DNA of 64,000 nt, taken from contig JASEVX010000011.1 of NCBI GenBank assembly GCA_031761405.1, positions 42,369,876-42,433,875 on the forward strand. Reading direction: 5' to 3'. Below the pieces are notes generated by a model. The model did not search any database. It was not told the DNA's origin and was given only the letters and a program-made list of their open reading frames with translations. This document shows positions 22,827 to 32,901 of this stretch, piece after piece. This stretch comes from Serripes groenlandicus (Eukaryota; Mollusca; Bivalvia; Cardiida; Cardiidae). The position numbers were made by a program, and so were the translations under genes. Numbering within the stretch: the first letter of the stretch is position 1; each line of letters starts with the position of its first letter.

Positions 22827-23796
22827 TATCATACTTTCTAGTCTAAACCAAAATGTATTTATATATTTAACTGTACCGGGGCGTTCCGAATACAAAAGAT
22901 ACCTCCCCCTGCCAAAAGTGTATATTTACATCGCTAGTGACTGCTTGACTCCTGGTGAACTCCACTGAATAAACATTTCAAATTACTATTTTGATTTTTG
23001 TCTACGTTGAGATATAATTTTATTATTTAGCATTTTGCTAAATTTCCTAAATTTGACGTTCATTTGACGTCTTTTTTTACATAACGTTCTTGCACGTCGC
23101 TTAACAACTTTACTATTTCACAACAAAATAATGTCATGCACATTTTCGGTATCTTCTGTTTGTGTATATTTGAAATATACACAGCTTAAACTGGTACTTT
23201 ATTGTAAAATTATGCTGTGTCCCGCCTATGCCTCAACTCGTTTCTTTGACAACAAGTTATAACTAAACTAATGACAATTTTAGAAATATTAATTCGCCAT
23301 AAGGTAGAGCAAAAACAAATATACATATCGTATGAATTCCGAAATATGTATTAACTAATACAAGAATCACTAAGAAAGTATTATTACTTTTTGATGACCC
23401 CTTGTATAATAATATATAAACAGATTTCCAAGTATGATTAACCCTGTATCCTGTATTACGTCTATTTATATACTGTATCATTTGCAATAAAATCACTATT
23501 CGGGAAGAAATAAATTAAAATATCCATTTTTAGTAGGGAGTAGATTTCGTGATACCATAAAGTTGATGTTTATTGTGCAAAACGAAAGGTTGTCAATTTT
23601 AATTCCACTAACTGCGTTTCAGTTCAAAAATCGCAATGTGCGTTCCGACGTGCGACATCGGTAAAACGGCATTCTAATTTACTAAAAATCGGCTCCACAG
23701 ACTTTCTTGAAATTCTGGTAACTTGAAGTAGAAATGGTGATCTTAATGATATGTATTTCTTAAAAAATTAAAAATGATGTAATTACTTTGAAAATA
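22827..23796. other. AT-rich intergenic or intronic DNA
   Basis: No gene or clear repeat recognised. Confidence 0.55.
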
Positions 23797-23942
23797 TTCC
23801 AGCGAAATTTTCATTAACAAACGGGTATTTTTTATCTGAATCGTCATGGCAGAAACATTAAATTTATATCATGACACAGGTAACTTTATTCTCTATAATT
23901 CGATGTTACAAATACCCGATTTTTAATGAAAATTTCGCTGGA
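23797..23942. mobile_element. Small palindromic (MITE-like) element
   Basis: TTCCAGCGAAATTTTCATTA at 23797 is perfectly inverted at the right end (TAATGAAAATTTCGCTGGAA), and CGGGTATTT/AAATACCCG continues the stem. It is about 146 bp with a ~75-base AT-rich centre. Flanking TAATTAC and GTAATTGCAT extend the symmetry weakly. No coding capacity. Confidence 0.7.
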
Positions 23943-24078
23943 AGTAATTGCATAATTTTGATAAGATAATACTGTTTACGGTAAACCGACGTTGACGAAA
24001 AATGTGACGTAATTGGAAATTCCAAACGTCATACGTTATGTCACTAATACAGGTTTTGTCGTGGACTGGCTCATATAT

Positions 24079-24859
24079 ATAATATTATGTGTTTTCTCTT
24101 CTATGTATCTATGCGTATATGTTGTTCTCTTCCATGCATCTATGCATATATGTTGTTCTCTGTTATGCATATATGTTTCTCTCTTCAATGTATATATATG
24201 TCTATTTTGTTATCTGTCAGGTATGTTTACGGCGATATAAAATAACTTTATATGCCGAATAAATAAACTTGGAACTTGAAACTTGATGTGTCAGTTAGAC
24301 ATATGTTATGCTAAATTATGTTACGTTTACACTACGAGGATGGACTACAGCCTAGGCCAGCGAAGGACATTTTTTCTTCATTTGCGACTTTTTCAATTAA
24401 TTTAATTTTAACTGATTTATTTTACATCAATTTCGAAACAAGCTTTCAGCTTATATTAATCCCACTCGATATCTACTTCTTAGAGTCTGAACCAGTATCC
24501 GCGCCGATTTTCTGGAAAATCCAAAAGGCAGAACACGCTCATAACGGTATTAGAAATTGGGACCTTTGGTACGAGAGATTACTGCACCCCTGTGTTCCAT
24601 ACATATTAAGCGCAGTTTGATCTGGCCCTGCACTGTTCGCCAATTGGCTACAGATGTTTTAATGAAAGCAGAAGGTTCACGAAAGGTCAAATCTGCGTTT
24701 TTTACAATATTTGTTAAGGTTATTATAATGCATTTTCTTTCTGTTTAAATAGGAGGGTTTTGGTACATAAATTTGTGAAATCTAACGCTCCAAAGTCTAG
24801 ACATATTCGAAAAGTTAAAAATAGATTTTTACAGTGCAGATTCGGGGAATAAAGGCATT
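24079..24859. other. AT-rich intergenic or intronic DNA
   Basis: Alternating TATGCATATATGTTGTTCTC repeats (about 3 units) occur at 24105-24180. No gene recognised in the rest. Confidence 0.5.
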
Positions 24860-25230
24860 TATTCTATACCTAATTTATACGTCCAATCGTAGAGGCTCAT
24901 TCGAATCATGTGACCGTACAATATATTTCCGTATCGGGACGCACGCGCGTACAAAATAACCCGTATTTTTTTCGTATTGTACGATTCACAGGTCCCATGT
25001 TAAACCTATGATAAAGACCGAAACACGTGAAAAGGTTCCGAATGAAAGTCTGAATCGACAGGCGCTCTAGATAAAGCGTTACGATAAAGCTCCTGTTGTC
25101 ACCGGATCATTATTGTCGTTTGCAAACAAGGAGTAACACTGAAACTAAAATGTTATCCGATTCTGAAATAGATGACTTTGTAATTGAACAGAAACCAAAA
25201 AACACTGTGAGAAAAACTAAAAGTGATGTC
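24860..25230 (+). repeat. Crypton-like 5' unit, copy A
   Basis: A ~370-bp unit starts ATTCTATACCTAATTTATAC, contains GGGACGCACGCGCGTACAAA and AAACCTATGATAAAGACCG, and ends in an ATG exon encoding MLSDSEIDDFVIEQKPKNT. It is a direct copy of 25416-25790. Here the exon stops after Ser-Asp-Val, where a hairpin element begins (25231). Confidence 0.85.
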
Positions 25231-25247
25231 GAGGTATAGAATAAAAA

Positions 25248-25410
25248 GATCATTTAACAGTGTTCTGTACAATACGGAATATATTTGGACTCGTACACAG
25301 CTTGGAAAATCATATTGGACTCGCCTAGCGGCTCGTCCAATATGATTTTCCAAGCTGTGTACTCGTCCAAATATATATCCGTATTGTACAAAACACTGTT
25401 AAATAACCTA
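25248..25410. repeat. ~165-bp perfect-stem hairpin H, copy 1
   Basis: The stem starts TTTAACAGTGTTCTGTACAA and returns at TTGTACAAAACACTGTTAAA; a CAGCTTGGAAAATCATATTGGAC inner stem surrounds a short GCCTAGCGGC loop. Nearly every base of each ~75-base arm pairs. Further copies are at 26351-26513, 26561-26713 and, inverted and overlapping the palindrome arm, 26719-26845. Confidence 0.85.
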
Positions 25411-25704
25411 TAATTATTCTATACCTAATTTATACGTCCAATCGTAGACGCTCATTCGAATCATGTGACCGTACAATATATTTCCGTATCGGGACGCACG
25501 CGCGTACAAAATAACCCGTATTTTTTTCGTATTGTACGATTCACAGGTCCCATGTTAAACCTATGATAAAGACCGAAACACGTGAAAAGGTTCCGAATGA
25601 AAGTCTGAATCGACAGGCGCTCTAGATAAAGCGTTACGATAAAGCTACTGTTGTCACCGGATCATTATTGTCGTTTGCAAACAAGGAGTAACACTGAAAC
25701 TAAA

Positions 25705-25905
25705 ATGTTATCCGATTCTGAAATAGATGACTTTGTAATTGAACAGAAACCAAAAAACACTGTGAAAAAAAATAAAAGTGATGTAGGAATATTCAAAAGG
25801 TGGTTAGCGCAGGCCGTGCCGACAGAAACAAGGGAACTTGAAGAAATAAGTGCTGTTCAACTTAACAGTTATCTCCGGAGTTTTTACTTGACAGTAAATA
25901 AATAT
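25705..25905 (+). pseudogene. Crypton-like (KIAA1958-type) tyrosine recombinase N-terminal exon, left arm
   Basis: The frame starting MLSDSEIDDFVIEQKPKNT continues through IFKRWLAQ and ETRELEEISAVQLNSYLRSF to about residue 67. This matches the N-terminal core-binding region of animal KIAA1958/QRICH1-like proteins derived from Crypton tyrosine recombinases: an acidic Asp/Phe start, KNT-x-KK, an FK-x-WL helix, and a Leu-x-x-Phe-x-Leu-x-Val end. The usual continuation (R/K-K-x-D-G) is lost: the frame runs into the next repeat unit at ACAGTAAATA. The catalytic domain is absent. The Met at 25705 is preferred over an upstream in-frame Met because copies A and C share it. It is a broken fragment. 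Confidence 0.6.
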
Positions 25906-25909
25906 ATTT

Positions 25910-26240
25910 ATTCTATACCTAATTTATACGTCCAATCGTAGACGCTCATTCGAATCATGTGACCGTACAATATATTTCCGTATCGGGACGCACGCGCGTA
26001 CAAAATAACCCGTATTTTTTTCGTATTGTACGATTCACAGGTCCCATGTTAAACCTATGATAAAGACCGAAACACGTGAAAAGGTTCCGAATGAAAGTCT
26101 GAATCGACAGGCTCTCTAGATAAAGCGTTACGATAAAGCTCCTGTTGTCACCGGATCGTTTTTGTCGTTTGCAAACAAGGAGTAACACTGAAACTAAAAT
26201 GTTATCCGATTCTGTAATAGATGACTTTGTAATTGATATC
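25910..26240 (+). repeat. Crypton-like 5' unit, copy C
   Basis: Same start (ATTCTATACC) and internal landmarks as copies A and B. It has its own variants (CTCTCTAG, ATCGTTTTTG, GATTCTGTAATAG). The ATG exon is cut after DDFVI, where unrelated AT-rich sequence follows. Mirrored at 26955-27285. Confidence 0.85.
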
Positions 26241-26350
26241 ACATGTACAACACGAAATTATTTGAAGGTATAAAATAAAAAGGTCATTTAACATTATTCT
26301 GCACAATACAAAATATATTTTGGGGAAAAAGTCGAGGTATAGAATAAAAA

Positions 26351-26513
26351 GATCATTTAACAGTGTTTTGTACAATACGGAATATATTTGGTCTCGTACA
26401 CAGCTTGGAAAATCATATTGGACTCGCCTAGCGGCTCGTCCAATATGATTTTCCAAGCTGTGTACTCGTCCAAATATATATCCGTATTGTACAGAACACT
26501 GTTAAATAACCTA
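26351..26513. repeat. Hairpin H, copy 2
   Basis: Same structure as 25248-25410; the outer stem TTTAACAGTGTT pairs with AACACTGTTAAA. It follows a GGGGAAAAAGTCGAGGTATA lead that also precedes copy 3. Confidence 0.85.
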
Positions 26514-26560
26514 TAAATACAAAATATATTTTGGGGAAAAAGTCGAGGTATAGAATAAAA

Positions 26561-26713
26561 AGATCATTTAACAGTGTTCTGTACAATACGGAATATATTT
26601 GGACTCGTACACAGCTTGGAAAATCATATAAGCGGCTCGTCCAATATGATTTTCCAAGCTGTGTACTCGTCCAAATATATATCCGTATTGTACAGAACAC
26701 TGTTAAATAACCT
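26561..26713. repeat. Hairpin H, copy 3 (palindrome spacer)
   Basis: Same stems as the other H copies, but the loop is shortened: one side lacks the TTGGACTCGCCT segment. It occupies most of the non-palindromic spacer of the large inverted repeat. Confidence 0.8.
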
Positions 26714-26954
26714 ATAAATATTTGGACGAGTACACAGCTTGGAAAATCATATTGGACGAGCCGCTAGGCGAGTCCAATATGATTTTCCAAGCTGTGTACG
26801 AGACCAAATATATTCCGTATTGTACAAAACACTGTTAAATGATCTTTTTATTCTATACCTCGACTTTTTCCCCAAAATATATTTTGTATTGTGCAGAATA
26901 ATGTTAAATGACCTTTTTATTTTATACCTTCAAATAATTTCGTGTTGTACATGT

Positions 26955-27285
26955 GATATCAATTACAAAGTCATCTATTACAGAATCGGATAACATTTTA
27001 GTTTCAGTGTTACTCCTTGTTTGCAAACGACAAAAACGATCCGGTGACAACAGGAGCTTTATCGTAACGCTTTATCTAGAGAGCCTGTCGATTCAGACTT
27101 TCATTCGGAACCTTTTCACGTGTTTCGGTCTTTATCATAGGTTTAACATGGGACCTGTGAATCGTACAATACGAAAAAAATACGGGTTATTTTGTACGCG
27201 CGTGCGTCCCGATACGGAAATATATTGTACGGTCACATGATTCGAATGAGCGTCTACGATTGGACGTATAAATTAGGTATAGAAT
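26955..27285 (-). repeat. Crypton-like 5' unit, copy C mirrored
   Basis: Exact reverse complement, as far as checked, of 25910-26240, sharing its private variants. Confidence 0.85.
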
Positions 27286-27289
27286 AAAT

Positions 27290-27490
27290 ATATTTATTTA
27301 CTGTCAAGTAAAAACTCCGGAGATAACTGTTAAGTTGAACAGCACTTATTTCTTCAAGTTCCCTTGTTTCTGTCGGCACGGCCTGCGCTAACCACCTTTT
27401 GAATATTCCTACATCACTTTTATTTTTTTTCACAGTGTTTTTTGGTTTCTGTTCAATTACAAAGTCATCTATTTCAGAATCGGATAACAT
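27290..27490 (-). pseudogene. Crypton-like tyrosine recombinase N-terminal exon, right arm
   Basis: The mirror image of 25705-25905 encodes the same residues. Identity of the two copies indicates very recent duplication, gene conversion or an assembly foldback rather than selection. Confidence 0.6.
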
Positions 27491-27782
27491 TTTAGTTTCA
27501 GTGTTACTCCTTGTTTGCAAACGACAATAATGATCCGGTGACAACAGTAGCTTTATCGTAACGCTTTATCTAGAGCGCCTGTCGATTCAGACTTTCATTC
27601 GGAACCTTTTCACGTGTTTCGGTCTTTATCATAGGTTTAACATGGGACCTGTGAATCGTACAATACGAAAAAAATACGGGTTATTTTGTACGCGCGTGCG
27701 TCCCGATACGGAAATATATTGTACGGTCACATGATTCGAATGAGCGTCTACGATTGGACGTATAAATTAGGTATAGAATAAT

Positions 27783-28639
27783 ATATAAATAACACATTGC
27801 TTTGAATTGGACAGTAATATTGTCAGCCTGAGGAGAATACTGTCACAAGTGTTATTTTATTATACCAAAACATAATAAAATAATAAATAATAAAATATAA
27901 ATAATAAAATGTCGATAACGGATGTTTACAAATTTTCATCACGCATGCGCTAGATTATAACTCACTGTACCGAATCGTAAAATACACCACCGTGCTCAAT
28001 CGTGACGCCTACATATTTATATTAAATAAATATCAAACGACTGAATGAAATTATTTTATGATCTGTAAAATGTTTCATAGCACATAAGTACAACATAGAG
28101 CGCTCTACATGTCTAGTTTTAATGAGTTTCATTAACATCCTACATGTACCTGCCAGTAAACAAATTTGCATACGGCCGTGAGACAGTAAAACATTTGCAT
28201 ACCGCCTTGAGACAGTACAAAAACTGTCGCATGGTCACGTGGTACATTTGTCTTGACAGTAAAAATAGCAACTTTTTGTCAATGGGAGTTTTTATATGGA
28301 CAATGAAATTGAGGTGTAATAATAACAATTGTCAACCTGAGAAAAATGATGTTGACCGAGGCAACGCAGAGGTCAACATTATTTTTCGAAGGTTTACAAT
28401 TTTTATTATTTATCGAGGGGATAGCCGAGAGGTCAATATTTAAGTTTTTCTGGTGCAGATCACATCATATCGCACAGCTAAAAAGTCCATAACTGTTTTA
28501 TTATATAAACTATAAATAAAATCACGCAGATAAAATAACGATTTTATATAGTATTAACTTTTATTCATTTTACAATTTATAATTGATAAACAACGGTAAA
28601 CAATAAAAAATAATAATAATATCACAACATCTGTAATTG
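27783..28639. other. AT-rich intergenic or intronic DNA
   Basis: AATAAAAT simple sequence lies at 27880-27910. TTTGCATACBGCCKTGAGACAGTA is present twice (28166 and 28194). No gene recognised. Confidence 0.5.
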
Positions 28640-28718
28640 AGTGAAGTGCATCTTTATTTTTTAGAACTTTACTAAAGTCATCTTCAGACACCGACGCAAA
28701 TCGCTCATGGTCGGCCAT
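28640..28718 (-). pseudogene. Possible second Crypton-like N-terminal exon
   Basis: On the minus strand a Met at 28718 begins MADHERFASVSEDDFSKVLK followed by NKDA. This resembles the start of KIAA1958-type Crypton-derived proteins (a Met-Ala-Asp start, Arg-Phe, Ser-Glu-x-Asp-Phe, Lys-Asp). It differs from the exon in the nearby palindrome, so it would be another subfamily. The similarity fades after about 25 residues. No further exon was found. Confidence 0.3.
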
Positions 28719-29054
28719 CTTGTAAACAACGCTACATTCGGAGCCCTCAATTATCACCTTCATATTCAATCGACAGCTGGAATTTCCAACGACTATTTTT
28801 AGTACTTGCGCCTGCTCATGAATCGCTATATTTAGAAACTGTTCAATATCGTAATTTTATGAACAGTTTTCCAAAAAACTGTTCAATGTCAAATAGTATT
28901 TTGTTCAATGAGTGGTCATTTCGACCAATGAGAAATAGTTTATTTATAGTTCATATCATAATAAAAATTAGTGACTGATCGGGAATTGGGTATTTACATA
29001 GAGAATTTTAACTGAGGTATAATAAAATTTGTTTTCGCCCTGTAATATACAAAT

Positions 29055-29316
29055 GAGCCGTCCCGCTGGAAAACCAACATTGTGGACTCTGCGTAAAGTA
29101 TCGACCCGGATCAGCATACGCATGCAGCGCAGGCTTACCAAGATAGACACTATTCGCCTCCTGTGGATTTTCTGTTTCAAGAATCATTGCTCTATATCTA
29201 TATCCCCTATGAGATGGAATGTGTCGGCCCGGATCAGTCTGCGCGGATTGCGCAGGCTGATCTGGGTCGATACATTACGCAGAGGCCATAATATTTGTTT
29301 TCTCACGGGATGGCTC
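29055..29316. mobile_element. Palindromic MITE (family M2) with 4-bp TSD
   Basis: It starts GAGCCGTCCCGCTGGAAAAC and ends in the inverted GTTTTCTCACGGGATGGCTC. Inside are ACTCTGCGTAAAGTATCGAC and its inverse GTCGATACATTACGCAGAG. AAAT flanks both ends (29051-29054, 29317-29320). It is one of five copies with 4-bp A/T duplications. Non-coding, about 262 bp. Confidence 0.9.
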
Positions 29317-29364
29317 AAATTTGTGTGTATATTTGTATGTGAAAGTTTATGAATATATTGTATA

Positions 29365-31110
29365 TCTGTACACTATATGTACACTTTCTTAACACTATCT
29401 GTCTGTACACTATTTTTCTGTACACTATATATTTGTACACTATCTGTACACTATATATTTGTACACTATCTGTACACTATATAGCGGTACACTAGCTATC
29501 TGTACACTATCTATATGTATACTATCTATATGTACACTATCTGTCTGTACACTATCTAGCTGTACACTATCAAGCTGTACACAATCTATCTGTACACTAT
29601 CTGTACACTATATGTCTGTACACTATCTCTCTGTACACTATCTGTCTGTACACTATCTATATGTACACTATCTGTCTGTACACTATATATCTGTACACTA
29701 TCTGTCTGTACACTATATATCTGTACACTATATGTCTGTACACTATCTGTACACTATCTGTCAGTACACTATATGTACACTATCGAGCTGTACACTATAT
29801 ATATGTACACTATCTGTCTGTACACTATATGTCTGTACACTATCTAGCTGTACACTATATAGCTGTACACAATATATCTGTACAATATCTATACACTATA
29901 TCACTGTACACTATCTCTCTGTACACTATCTGTCTGTACACTATATATATGTACACTATCTGTCTGTACACTATCTATATGTACACTATCTATCTGTACA
30001 CTATCTGTCTGTACACTATATATCTGTACACTGTCTATATGTACACTATCTATATGTACACTATATATATCTGTACACTATCTGTATGTACACTATCTGT
30101 CTGTACACTATCTATCTGTACACTATATGTCTGTACATTATCTGTACACTATCTGATACTATCTGAATGAGTATCTGTACACTATATTCATGTACATTAT
30201 ATGTACACTACTTTACACTATCTGTACACTATCTGTACAATATCTGTACACTATTTGTACACTATTTGTACACTATTTGTACACTATCTGTACACTATAT
30301 GTACACTATATGTCTGTACACTATCTGTACACTATCTGTACACTATATGTACACTATATGTACACTATATGTATGTACACTATCTGTACACTATATGCAC
30401 ATTATCTGTACACTATCTGTACACTATATGCACATTATCTGTACGCTATCTGTACAATGTCTGTACACTATCTGTGCACTATATGCACGCTATATGTACA
30501 CTATATGTACACTATATGTCTGTACACTATCTGTCTGTACACTATATGTACACTTTATGTCTGTACACTATCTGTACACTATCTGTACACTATATGCACA
30601 CTATCTGTACACTATATGTCTGTACACTATATGTACACTATATGTCTATACACTATATGGCTTTACACTATCTTTACACTATCTGTACACTATATGCACA
30701 CTATCTTTACACTATCTGTGCACTATATGTCTGTACACTATCTGTACACTTTATGTACACTATATGTCTGTACACTATATGTACACTATCTGTACACTAT
30801 CTGACCTGTACACTATCTGTACACTATCTGTACACTATCTGTACACTATCTGTACACTATCTGTACACTATATATACACTATATGTATGTACACTATATG
30901 TACACTATATGTCTGTACACTATATGTCTTTACACTATATGTACACTATCTGTACACTATATGTCTGTACACTATCTGTACACTATATGTCTGTACAATA
31001 TCTGTACACTATATGTCTGTACAGTGTACACTATCTGTACACTATATGCACACTATCTGTACACTATCTGTACACTATCTGTGCACTATATGTCTGTACA
31101 CTATACTATA
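29365..31110. repeat. TGTACACTATC satellite, 1.75 kb
   Basis: An 11-bp unit TGTACACTATC (or ..TATA) is interspersed with a 15-bp form carrying an extra CTGT or ATGT. The first ~800 bp is dominated by 15-bp units, the remainder by 11-bp units. The unit lacks stop codons in several frames, producing overlapping frames of 115-322 codons rich in Tyr-Thr-Ile-Cys and Val-His-Tyr that are not genes. TGTACA is self-complementary. Confidence 0.97.
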
Positions 31111-31434
31111 GGCATCTCAGCATACAGATTGCGGATAGGGTGTTTCTCACAACCAAAACAACGATGTAAAGTTAAAACCAGTGGCTCTATGTACAATTCA
31201 CATTCAAGTTCAAATGATGTTCATTTTTGAGTTATTGTCGTTGCAATCTACCTTCTGCTTCTGTTTGTAGTCATGAAATGGCTTGGAGATTTCATATGCT
31301 TTATACATAACAGTTCACATGAATATGCATCGATGAAGATACATCTTAACCTAAGTATCTGTGTGGTAAATTTGAAATTCCTCGCAAACGGTATCTGTGC
31401 CTTTTATTTCCAAATGCTACTGATGCTTTCCTCT

Positions 31435-31458
31435 GACGTAGATACAAATCCCGGCCCT
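31435..31458 (+). other. 2A-like (DVDTNPGP) coding motif
   Basis: Codons GAC GTA GAT ACA AAT CCC GGC CCT. The Asn-Pro-Gly-Pro core is intact, preceded by a Leu-rich stretch as in functional 2A peptides. The Glu-to-Asp change at the third position may lower activity. Confidence 0.65.
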
Positions 31459-31593
31459 GAATCAGATACGAAAGCCATTCTTGATGCGATAGAACATTCG
31501 AATAATAAAGTGATCCATGAAATAAACATAGTGAAAAATGAAGTCCTATCAGTTAAGTCAAACATTGTAGATCTTAAAAAGGAAATGTCATCT

Positions 31594-31599
31594 ATAAAG
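31594..31599 (+). repeat. 6-bp target-site duplication, left copy
   Basis: ATAAAG at 31594-31599 is repeated at 32902-32907, immediately outside the inverted ends of the foldback element. Confidence 0.85.
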
Positions 31600-32901
31600 T
31601 ATGGTGGCATATTACTGCCGTAAGATAACCAGTTAGTGTTTTGTAAATATTAACTGGTTATCTAGTTAGGGTTTGCGAATTTCACTTAATAAGTAACATA
31701 CTAACTAGTTAACTAGATAAGATTCGTGTTACCACTTATTTGATATTATCGAAACGTAAGACGAAAACAGGCATGAAAGTGCCCAGAACAGGCACCAGTT
31801 ACCTTTTCTTGCTGTAAAATAAGACTTAAACGACCATTAACGTACAACTGAAATCCTATCTAGTTAACCAGTTAGTATGTGACATACTAACTGGTTAACT
31901 AGTTAACATTCGTGTTACCAGTTATAAATATATACTGCGGAGGTCCTTTGTATTTGTCCGCTATAGAAGTTGCAAGTTCATTTAGGAAAAATACGAAGGA
32001 CCTCCGCAGTATCACTAACGTACAACTGAAATCCTATCTAGTTAACCACTTATTATGTCACATACTAACTAGTTAACTAGATAACATTCGTGTTACCAGT
32101 TATAAATAGATACTGCGGAGGTCCTTTGTATTTTTCCGCTATGGAAGTTGCAAGTTCATTTAGGAAAAATACGAAGGACCTCCGCAGTATCAATAACGTA
32201 CAACTGAAATCCTATCTAGTTAACCGCTTATTATGTCACATACTAACTGGTTAACTAGATAACATTCGTGTTACCAGTTATAAATAGATACTGCGGAGTC
32301 CCTTTGTATTTTTCCTTTGGACAGTTATCGATCCAAGGGAAAAACACAAATGACCTCCGCAGTATCTTTTTATAACTGGTAACACGAATCCTATCTAGTT
32401 AACCACTTAGTAATAGATACTGCGGAGGTCCTTTGTATTTTTCCTTTGGACAGTTATCGATACAAAGGAAAAATACAAAGGACCTCCGCAGTATCTATTT
32501 ATAACTGGTAACACGAATGTTATCTAGTTAACCAGTTAGTATGTGACATACTAAGTGGTTAACTAGATAGGATTCGTGTTACCAGTTATCGATCACGCGT
32601 TTATTGCGCAATACACGCGTGATCGATAACTGATAACACGAATGTGTTTCAGTTGTAAGTTAATGCTCGTGTAAATCTTATTTTACAGCATGGTAAGGTA
32701 ACTGGTGGCAGTTCTGGGCACTTTCATGCCTGTTTTAGTCTTACGTTTCGAGAATATCAAATAAGTGGTAACACGAATCCTATCTAGTTAACTAGTTAGT
32801 ATGTTACTTATTAAGTGAAATTCGCAAACCCTAACTAGATAACCAGTTAATAATGTACAAAACCTTAACTGGTTATCTTACGGCAGTAATATGCCACCAT
32901 A
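31600..32901. mobile_element. 1302-bp foldback element inserted in LINE ORF1
   Basis: The ends TATGGTGGCATATTACTGCC and GGCAGTAATATGCCACCATA are perfectly inverted. The outer ~230 bp on each side are long inverted repeats (TAAGATAACCAGTTA, AACAGGCATGAAAGTGCCCA and others). The interior is a stack of smaller units: a TAGTTAACCRSTTAGTATGT motif and four ~80-100-bp hairpins bounded by ATACTGCGGAGGTCC and GGACCTCCGCAGTAT. No transposase. A 6-bp duplication and the restored reading continuity of the host ORF mark it as a discrete insertion. Confidence 0.9.
31931..32504. repeat. Four nested hairpins inside the foldback element
   Basis: Units at about 31931-32012, 32110-32191, 32287-32367 and 32408-32502 each begin ATACTGCGGAGGTCCTTTGT (one reads GGAGTCC) and end in its inverse. 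The first two share a TTGCAAGTTCATTTAGG loop side; the last two have GGACAGTTATCGAT. Spacers are TAGTTAACC-type direct repeats. Confidence 0.85.

Larger units (their letters stand above)
25413..27782. repeat. 2.37-kb near-perfect palindrome (arms 1065 bp, spacer 240 bp)
   Basis: Arms 25413-26477 and 26718-27782 are reverse complements about a centre at 26597.5. Three separate open frames read identically in both arms, and every position-specific variant checked is mirrored (for example GGCTCTCTAG against CTAGAGAGCC, GCTACTG against CAGTAGC). The symmetry stops abruptly at 25412/27783 and at 26478/26717. Each arm holds two Crypton-like 5' units and hairpin H; the spacer holds another H copy. 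It could be a recent inverted duplication in the genome or a foldback assembly artefact. Confidence 0.9.
31273..31599 (+). pseudogene. LINE ORF1, 5' part, with 2A-like motif
   Basis: The frame opens with a ~50-residue leader. MLLMLSSDVDTNPGP follows, the Asp-Val-Asp-Thr-Asn-Pro-Gly-Pro lying at 31435-31458. This matches the 2A ribosome-skipping signature (D-x-E-x-N-P-G-P) except that Asp replaces Glu. 2A sequences are known at the N-terminus of ORF1 in some animal non-LTR retrotransposons, where they separate a leader from the RNA-binding protein. Downstream lies a coiled-coil-like stretch rich in Ile, Val, Lys and Asn. The frame is interrupted after Ser-Ile-Lys by a foldback element and resumes at 32908. 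The start Met is the first in frame and not certain. Confidence 0.65.

Noticed and set aside
26202..26993. 84-codon mirrored frames starting MENHIGRAARR
   Set aside because: They read through the hairpin H and the palindrome arms; identity between arms reflects the duplication, not coding constraint.
29459..31230. Overlapping + strand frames of 115-322 codons of Tyr/Thr/Ile/Cys/His
   Set aside because: All forward frames are open at once because the TGTACACTATC unit has no stop; composition is purely that of the repeat.
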